Source of the DNA: Planktotalea sp.
GTDB lineage: Bacteria > Pseudomonadota > Alphaproteobacteria > Rhodobacterales > Rhodobacteraceae
NCBI GenBank assembly: GCA_024645145.1
Contig: JAHEGL010000054.1
Coordinates: 13,947-24,223 of the forward strand
Direction: 5' to 3'
Length of the DNA stretch: 10,277 bases
Part shown: piece by piece, positions 6,241 to 10,277 of the stretch
Layout: each line of letters begins with the position of its first letter
Position numbering within the stretch: the first letter of the stretch is position 1
Position numbers and translations under genes: made by a program
The notes under the pieces: model-generated
The model's input: the letters and a program-made list of their open reading frames with translations, nothing else
What the model was told of the DNA's origin: nothing
Database searches by the model: none

Positions 6241-8367
6241 ATGACTGATTTTGAAAACGTAATCCCCACAATGAATGAGGCTTTGAAGGCCAAAGGCTAT
6301 GAAACGCTCACACCTGTTCAGGTCGAGGTGTCACAGCCGGAGTTTCTGGATCAAGATTTGTTGGTGTCTGCGCAAACGGGCTCAGGTAAAACTGTCGCTT
6401 TTGGCTTGGCGATTGCGCCTACGATTTTGGAAGAGAATGGTCGATTTGAGCGTGCAGCGACGCCGCTTGCGCTGGTGATTGCGCCAACCCGTGAATTAGC
6501 GTTGCAAGTGAAACGCGAGTTTGACTGGTTGTTTGCGCCCGCGGGCGTTGTTGTGGCTTCTACTGTCGGTGGTATGGACTCCCGCACGGAACGCCGCTCA
6601 CTTGAGCGGGGCGCACATATTGTTGTCGCGACGCCCGGCCGTTTGCGCGATCACATCATGCGCGGCGCGATTGATTTGTCCGCTTTGCGTGCCGTCGTAT
6701 TGGATGAGGCTGATGAGATGCTCGATATGGGTTTCTCTGAGGATCTGGAATATATTCTGGATGCGACCCCACAAGATCGCCGCACTTTGATGTTCTCTGC
6801 GACCGTGCCGCGCGGCATTGCGAAACTGGCGCAGAAGTATCAGCGCAGTGATACCAAGCGCGTCGAGACGATTGGCGAAGGGCCGCAACACGCGGATATT
6901 ACTTACCGCGCGATGACGGTTGCGCCGTCTGATACGGAAAACGCGATCATCAATACGCTGCGCTATTATGAGGCCCAGAATGCAATCGTGTTTGCCAACA
7001 CGCGCGCCATGGTTGCGCGTTTGACGGCGCGTTTTTCAAATCGTGGTTTTTCTGTTGTGTCGCTCTCTGGTGAGCTTTCGCAGAATGAGCGTACCCACGC
7101 GTTGCAAGCGATGCGCGACGGGCGTGCGCGGGTATGTGTTGCGACAGATGTTGCCGCGCGCGGGATTGATTTGCCGAACCTTGAATTGGTGATCCATGCG
7201 GATCTTCCCTCAAATGGCGAAACTCTGTTGCACCGGTCTGGCCGTACGGGCCGTGCGGGTCGTAAAGGGATCTCTGCCCTGATCGTACCGGGTCGGCAAA
7301 AATCCAAAGCGGAACGTTTGTTGAAATTCGCCAAGCTGACGGCTGAATGGAGCAATGCACCCTCTGCGGATAATGTGAATGCGCGCGATGAAGAGCGTAT
7401 GTTAAATGATCCGTCTTGGTCTGAGGCGATGACTGAGGATGAGACAAGCTTCGCTGGTAAGCTTCTCGCCCAGTACAAGCCGGAGCAAATCGCGGCTGCG
7501 TTTTTGAGGTTGCACCGTTCAAAGCACTCTGCGCCGGAACAGCTGGGCGAAGTGAAAGACAGTGGACCACGCGACAAGCGCGATAAGCGAGAGCCTCGTG
7601 CACCGCGTGATTTCGGGCCGAGTTCTTGGTTCTCACTTTCCTTGGGTCGCAAACATAAAGCAGAGCCACGTTGGTTGCTGCCGATGTTGTGTCGCAACGG
7701 CAATATCTCCAAGGATGATATCGGTGCCATCCGGGTTCAGTATCAAGAGACATTTGTTGAAGTTCAGACGTCTGCGGTTGAGCGCATGAAGAAAGAGCTT
7801 GGCGAAGGGTTGAACCTTGAGCAGGGTGCGAGCTTGACTGAGTTGCCCGGCAAGCCTGACTTTGATGCATCGCCCAATGGTCCGCCAGCGGATGGCGCGT
7901 CAAAGCCCTACAATAAGGGCCCTCGTGAGGATCGCCCGCGCTCAGACAAGCCACGTGGGGACAAGCCGCGCTATGAAAAGCCACGCGGCGACAAACCGAG
8001 ATACGAAAAGTCGCGTGGTGATAAGCCGTCTTTTGGCGACAAGCCACACGGCGAGAAGCCAAGCTATGATGACAAGCCGAAGTTTGACAAACCTAAGGGC
8101 AAGGCCCCTTACAAAGCAGGCAAGCCTGGAATGATCCGCGTCCACCAAAACATACGGCCAAGTCAGGGACGCCAAATACGTCCAAGCCGGCGCGCGCACC
8201 AAGCCCCGTGGATACAGGTGCAGTCGCGCACAAAACAAGTGCTGTCCCAAAACCTAAGTCGCGAAAAGGGGCAATGGATCCTTCTAAGCCGATGGGAGAT
8301 CGCAAGGCACGTGCGAAAGCAGCCGCTGGCAAACCTAAAGGTGGCGAAAGCAAGCCTTACAAGGTGA
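6241..8367 (+). CDS. DEAD-box RNA helicase with DbpA-type RNA-binding domain (tail frameshifted)
   Basis: An ATP-dependent RNA helicase, probably acting in ribosome assembly or RNA turnover, similar in layout to DeaD/CsdA. As read it has 708 residues. Helicase motifs are Q-motif Gln27, Walker A AQTGSGKT (44-51), APTREL (81-86), TPGR (131-134), DEAD (155-158), SAT (186-188), ATDVAARGID (301-310) and HRSGRTGRAG (331-340). A DbpA-like RNA-binding domain spans about 462-510 (WFSLSLGRK...DDIGAIRV...TFVEV). A Lys/Pro/Gly/Asp-rich tail starts near 543. I start at 6241 (MTDFENVIP) because AGG sits 6 nt upstream (6232-6234) and the frame upstream to 6115 runs through the palindromic spacer. From about residue 630 the sequence stops resembling the tail, and the natural C-terminus appears in another frame up to 8429. 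With one base restored the protein would have about 729 residues. Confidence 0.93.
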   Translation: MTDFENVIPTMNEALKAKGYETLTPVQVEVSQPEFLDQDLLVSAQTGSGKTVAFGLAIAPTILEENGRFERAATPLALVIAPTRELALQVKREFDWLFAPAGVVVASTVGGMDSRTERRSLERGAHIVVATPGRLRDHIMRGAIDLSALRAVVLDEADEMLDMGFSEDLEYILDATPQDRRTLMFSATVPRGIAKLAQKYQRSDTKRVETIGEGPQHADITYRAMTVAPSDTENAIINTLRYYEAQNAIVFANTRAMVARLTARFSNRGFSVVSLSGELSQNERTHALQAMRDGRARVCVATDVAARGIDLPNLELVIHADLPSNGETLLHRSGRTGRAGRKGISALIVPGRQKSKAERLLKFAKLTAEWSNAPSADNVNARDEERMLNDPSWSEAMTEDETSFAGKLLAQYKPEQIAAAFLRLHRSKHSAPEQLGEVKDSGPRDKRDKREPRAPRDFGPSSWFSLSLGRKHKAEPRWLLPMLCRNGNISKDDIGAIRVQYQETFVEVQTSAVERMKKELGEGLNLEQGASLTELPGKPDFDASPNGPPADGASKPYNKGPREDRPRSDKPRGDKPRYEKPRGDKPRYEKSRGDKPSFGDKPHGEKPSYDDKPKFDKPKGKAPYKAGKPGMIRVHQNIRPSQGRQIRPSRRAHQAPWIQVQSRTKQVLSQNLSREKGQWILLSRWEIARHVRKQPLANLKVAKASLTR
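7945..8098 (+). repeat. Degenerate tandem repeat encoding (K/R)PxGDKPxYE units
   Basis: Residues 569-619 of the helicase consist of imperfect units such as DKPRG, DKPRYEKPRG, DKPRYEKSRG and DKPSFGDKPHG, rich in Lys, Pro, Arg, Gly, Asp and an aromatic every about ten residues. The tail is predicted to be disordered and RNA-binding, like the basic C-termini of CsdA/RhlE helicases. Such repeats at DNA level favour slippage. Confidence 0.7.
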
Positions 8368-8429
8368 AAACACGTGCGGGCAAAGGTCCAGACGCCAAGC
8401 CAATGCGCAAAGCGCCCCGCAAACCCTAA
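8127..8429 (+). pseudogene. Displaced C-terminal tail of the helicase (other frame)
   Basis: In the frame shifted by -1 relative to the helicase, an open stretch from about 8127 to the TAA at 8427-8429 encodes about 100 residues (beginning WNDPRPPKHTAKSG, ending GPDAKPMRKAPRKP). Its Lys/Pro/Ala/Gly-rich, basic composition continues the preceding tail. The helicase frame itself over this stretch gives an atypical Gln/Arg/Ile/Leu/Trp-containing sequence and stops at 8365-8367. One lost base near CCTGG (8125-8129) would explain it: restoring a T gives K-P-W-N-D-P-R-P-P-K. The cause is either a real frameshift mutation in a tolerant tail or a sequencing error. Confidence 0.75.
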
Positions 8430-8430
8430 G

Positions 8431-8451
8431 GCAAGCCTCAAGCGGGCTTGC
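8431..8451 (+). terminator. Stem-loop after the helicase gene, weak terminator candidate
   Basis: GCAAGCC (8431-8437) pairs perfectly with GGCTTGC (8445-8451) around a 7-nt loop. ACCC (8423-8426) and GGGT (8452-8455) can extend the stem past a bulge containing the TAA at 8427-8429. No T-run follows, so it is not a classical intrinsic terminator. It sits between the displaced helicase stop and pgsA and could attenuate transcription or protect the mRNA 3' end. Confidence 0.4.
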
Positions 8452-8488
8452 GGGTCCAATTCAGGACGCATAGATATTGGGGATGAAT

Positions 8489-9148
8489 ATGACGATCCCC
8501 AATATGCTCACCGTTCTCAGGTTGCTTGCTGCACCCGGTGTGGCTGTGATGTTTCTTTATTTCACGCGCCCCTATGCTGATTGGTTTGCGCTTTGCCTAT
8601 TTGTATTAGCTGCGCTGACGGATTGGGTGGATGGATATCTTGCACGCGCTTGGAAGCAGGAAACCAAGCTGGGGGCAATGCTTGACCCAATCGCTGACAA
8701 GGCAATGGTAGTGATCGCGCTGATGGTGATTATCGCTTTCTCATCTTGGTCAGCGTGGTTGGTCTTGCCTGCGACGATGATCCTGTTTCGAGAAGTTTTT
8801 GTCTCTGGTCTGCGGGAGTTTTTGGGTGACACCGCTGGCACGTTGAAAGTGACCAAACTGGCGAAATGGAAAACCACCGCACAAATGGTGGCGATTGCGG
8901 TGCTTTTCAGTCAGGGCGTGTTTGAGCATTATCTGGCGATGTCCGCATGGGGCATGGATCAGGAAATGTTTGAAGCCATCTTAAGTGGTGCTGAAGAGGA
9001 CGTGTTGGGCCTTGGGTGGAAGTACCAAGGTATGATCTGGTCTGGTCGTGTTGGCTTGTGGTTGTTGTGGCTTGCCGCGGCTTTGACGTTGATCACCGGT
9101 TGGGATTATTTCCGCAAAGCCCTGCCGCACTTGAAGGATGATGCATAA
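8489..9148 (+). CDS. pgsA: CDP-diacylglycerol-glycerol-3-phosphate 3-phosphatidyltransferase
   Basis: A 219-residue membrane enzyme that makes phosphatidylglycerophosphate from CDP-diacylglycerol and glycerol-3-phosphate, the committed step to phosphatidylglycerol and cardiolipin. The complete CDP-alcohol phosphotransferase motif is present: Asp45, Asp48-Gly49, Ala52-Arg53, Gly62, Asp66 and Asp70 in DxxDGxxAR-x8-GxxxDxxxD. Several hydrophobic helices flank it (about 7-24, 30-44, 72-85, 88-104, 131-143, 185-204). The family N-terminal IPNxLTxxRLLAAP is visible. I chose ATG 8489 because GGGG (8479-8482) lies 6 nt upstream; ATG 8483 would add two residues and fits family length equally well. The segment 148-183 (MSAWGMDQEM...) is a polar insertion before the last helix. 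The stop overlaps moaD's ATG by one base (TAATG). Confidence 0.94.
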   Translation: MTIPNMLTVLRLLAAPGVAVMFLYFTRPYADWFALCLFVLAALTDWVDGYLARAWKQETKLGAMLDPIADKAMVVIALMVIIAFSSWSAWLVLPATMILFREVFVSGLREFLGDTAGTLKVTKLAKWKTTAQMVAIAVLFSQGVFEHYLAMSAWGMDQEMFEAILSGAEEDVLGLGWKYQGMIWSGRVGLWLLWLAAALTLITGWDYFRKALPHLKDDA

Positions 9149-9393
9149 TGGACGTTTTATATTTCGCATGGGTTCGTGAACGCATTGGCCTGCCGAAAGA
9201 AGCGGTCGAGACGGATGCGAAAACCGTAATGGGTTTGGTCGAAGAACTACGCGCGCGCGAGGAGCGTTATGCGCTCGCGTTCTCTGATCTCAGCGCGTTG
9301 CGCGTTGCGGTTGATCAGGATTTGACAGACTTCGATGCGTCGATCACAGGTGCACGCGAAGTAGCGTTTTTCCCACCCATGACAGGGGGTTAA
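9148..9393 (+). CDS. moaD: Molybdopterin synthase small subunit MoaD
   Basis: An 81-residue ubiquitin-fold sulfur carrier. Its C-terminal Gly-Gly (PPMTGG, residues 76-81) is thiocarboxylated by MoeB and donates sulfur to precursor Z/cPMP in molybdopterin synthesis. The N-terminal strand DVLYFAWVRERIG (2-14) and the VAFFPPMTGG ending are typical. Length is usual for MoaD (about 80). The start overlaps the pgsA stop (TAATG), indicating coupled translation, and moaE follows after 3 nt, so the two subunits of the synthase are produced together. Linkage with pgsA is a gene order I recall from Rhodobacterales rather than a functional connection. Confidence 0.94.
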   Translation: MDVLYFAWVRERIGLPKEAVETDAKTVMGLVEELRAREERYALAFSDLSALRVAVDQDLTDFDASITGAREVAFFPPMTGG

Positions 9394-9396
9394 ACC

Positions 9397-9846
9397 TTGC
9401 GCGTCATCGTTCAAAAAGGCCCTTTTGATGGTGGTAGTGAGCTGAATTCCTTTACTGCTGCGCAATCCAATATGGGTGCTATCGTGAGCTTTACCGGCAT
9501 TGTGCGTGATGTGAGTGCTGGTCTGAAGCATATGGACATTGAGCACTATCCAGGCATGACAGAACGCGCCTTGGAAAAGATCGCTTCGGATGCAATGGTG
9601 CGCTGGGATCTAGGAGATGTACTGGTCATTCATCGTTACGGAAGAATGCAGCCAGAAGACTCCATTATGATGGTCGCAACCGCATCCAAGCATCGCAAGG
9701 ATGCGTTTGAGGCAGCAGATTTCCTGATGGATTTCCTTAAGTCCCGTGCGCCGTTTTGGAAGAAAGAACAAACGCTTACTTCTGACGATTGGGTCGCATC
9801 CAAGCAAGAAGATGAAGACGCTTTGAAGCGTTGGTCGCACTCCTGA
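9397..9846 (+). CDS. moaE: Molybdopterin synthase catalytic subunit MoaE
   Basis: A 149-residue large subunit of molybdopterin synthase, which inserts two sulfurs from MoaD thiocarboxylate into cPMP to make the dithiolene of the molybdenum cofactor. Diagnostic parts are FTGIVRD with Arg37 (32-38), HYPGM (50-54), IHRYGRM (78-84), SKHRKDAF (97-104) and the catalytic region DFLKSRAPFWKKE, where Lys115 and Lys122 match the essential lysines of E. coli MoaE (Lys119 and Lys126). The start is a TTG at 9397 preceded by AGGGGGT (9384-9390) at good distance. No better in-frame ATG exists before the conserved N-terminal region. It follows the moaD stop by 3 nt, so the two are co-translated. Confidence 0.95.
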   Translation: MRVIVQKGPFDGGSELNSFTAAQSNMGAIVSFTGIVRDVSAGLKHMDIEHYPGMTERALEKIASDAMVRWDLGDVLVIHRYGRMQPEDSIMMVATASKHRKDAFEAADFLMDFLKSRAPFWKKEQTLTSDDWVASKQEDEDALKRWSHS

Positions 9847-9863
9847 TTTAGTTGCATTTTTCC

Positions 9864-9887
9864 TATCAATACCACCTGTAGTTGATA
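9864..9887 (+). other. Leader stem-loop 1 before the last gene
   Basis: TATCAA (9864-9869) is complementary to TTGATA (9882-9887), leaving a 12-nt loop that contains ACCTGTA. It lies 3 nt upstream of a second stem-loop that covers the ribosome binding site. The two together would fold most of the short leader. Confidence 0.35.
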
Positions 9888-9890
9888 AGC

Positions 9891-9920
9891 TACCTCTATT
9901 TAAAGAAGTTTTTAGAGGTG
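9891..9920 (+). promoter_or_regulatory. Hairpin sequestering the ribosome binding site of the last gene
   Basis: ACCTCTA (9892-9898) is exactly complementary to TAGAGGT (9913-9919), with a T:G closing pair at 9891/9920 and a 14-nt AT-rich loop. GAGGTG at 9915-9920 is the strong Shine-Dalgarno sequence 6 nt before the ATG at 9927, so folding would hide it. This would suit a thermosensor-like, protein- or sRNA-controlled switch. The pairing is seen in the sequence; regulation is inference. Confidence 0.45.
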
Positions 9921-9926
9921 ATATTG

Positions 9927-10277
9927 ATGAAAAAGCACGTTGTTTTTCTATGCCATGGCTTGGGTGAGCAAGTTCCCGGTGAAACCGTTGATGAGGTTGT
10001 GGGCGCGGCCTGTGAGCAACTTGGTCTCGATGGACCTGTCGTGGACAACACGCTCCATCTTGTAAAAAAATCCGATCAGAAAGAGGATATATTGAACCTT
10101 TTTCCGAGCCATCAGAGACGCATGAACGGTCCCAATGAGGACGAAGAATTGGTCTTCGCCGAAGTGCACTGGACAGATATCTCGCCTGGGCCCTCAGGTT
10201 TCGCCGCGACCGCGCTTGATCTTTTGCGCCTTGTTTTGGGGATGGGCTACATTGCTTTGGACAATGTGCAGAGCAAT
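9927..10277 (+). CDS. N-terminal part of a probable alpha/beta-hydrolase-like protein
   Basis: An open frame of 117 codons runs to the window edge from an ATG with a strong GAGGTG six bases upstream. The N-terminus KHVVFLCHGLGEQVPGET (3-20) has a hydrophobic beta strand followed by His-Gly, the pattern of the first core strand and oxyanion loop of alpha/beta hydrolases and lipases. I recall similar HGxGxQ...ET starts in large uncharacterised hydrolase-like proteins. Later parts include EVHWTDISPGPS (79-90) and a hydrophobic segment (about 98-110) that could be a membrane helix. The catalytic Ser motif (GxSxG) would lie beyond the window. Family assignment is tentative; coding status is fairly sure. 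It is separated from moaE by 80 bp of AT-rich leader and may be a separate transcription unit. Confidence 0.72.
   Translation, partial: MKKHVVFLCHGLGEQVPGETVDEVVGAACEQLGLDGPVVDNTLHLVKKSDQKEDILNLFPSHQRRMNGPNEDEELVFAEVHWTDISPGPSGFAATALDLLRLVLGMGYIALDNVQSN

Noticed and set aside
6950..8062. 370-codon open frame on the minus strand
   Set aside because: It is antisense to the well-supported helicase gene, is rich in His/Ala/Arg/Ser with no recognisable domain, and is the usual shadow ORF of a gene with biased codon use.
8120..8155. Programmed -1 ribosomal frameshifting in the helicase tail
   Set aside because: The nearest A-rich stretch (CCAAAAC, 8145-8151) does not fit the X-XXY-YYZ pattern in the right phase, and no downstream stimulatory structure is evident; a simple base loss is a better explanation.

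Overview
The window looks like chromosomal DNA of a marine-type alphaproteobacterium, most likely Rhodobacterales (Roseobacter group). The basis is the block uvrC - pgsA - moaD - moaE, the S49 peptidase followed by a tiny zinc-ribbon membrane protein, and the style of the proteins. This is recalled family and synteny knowledge, not a database result. Base composition is moderate for that order, and almost every gene is on the + strand.

Layout. Bases 1-59 hold the first 19 codons of a minus-strand gene, divergent from an ABC exporter pair (153-1840, YadG/YadH type). A short divergent promoter region with a perfect 12-bp inverted repeat lies between them. Next come an S49 (SppA/SohB-like) peptidase (start at 1917), a 55-residue membrane/zinc-ribbon protein with a GTG start (2716-2883) and a YrbG-type Ca2+/Na+ exchanger (2887-3843), packed almost without gaps. 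A 336-bp non-coding region (3844-4179) follows. It contains an AT-rich tract of 10-bp-phased TGTTT repeats, two tandem DnaA-box-like sequences, a palindrome and two overlapping small hairpins. Then come uvrC (4180-6057), a palindrome-rich spacer, a DEAD-box RNA helicase with a DbpA-type RNA-binding domain and a basic low-complexity tail, and the coupled trio pgsA-moaD-moaE (8489-9846). The window ends inside a gene for a probable alpha/beta-hydrolase-like protein, whose leader can form two consecutive hairpins, the second of which covers the ribosome binding site.

Functionally the window mixes housekeeping work: nucleotide excision repair (UvrC), RNA remodelling, phosphatidylglycerol synthesis (PgsA), molybdopterin synthase (MoaD + MoaE), ABC export, membrane-associated proteolysis and cation exchange. 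I see no mobile element, CRISPR array, tRNA or rRNA. The most unusual signals are the origin-like or DnaA-responsive region upstream of uvrC, an apparent -1 frameshift in the helicase tail (the natural C-terminus continues in another frame to 8429), and the potentially occluded ribosome binding site of the last gene.
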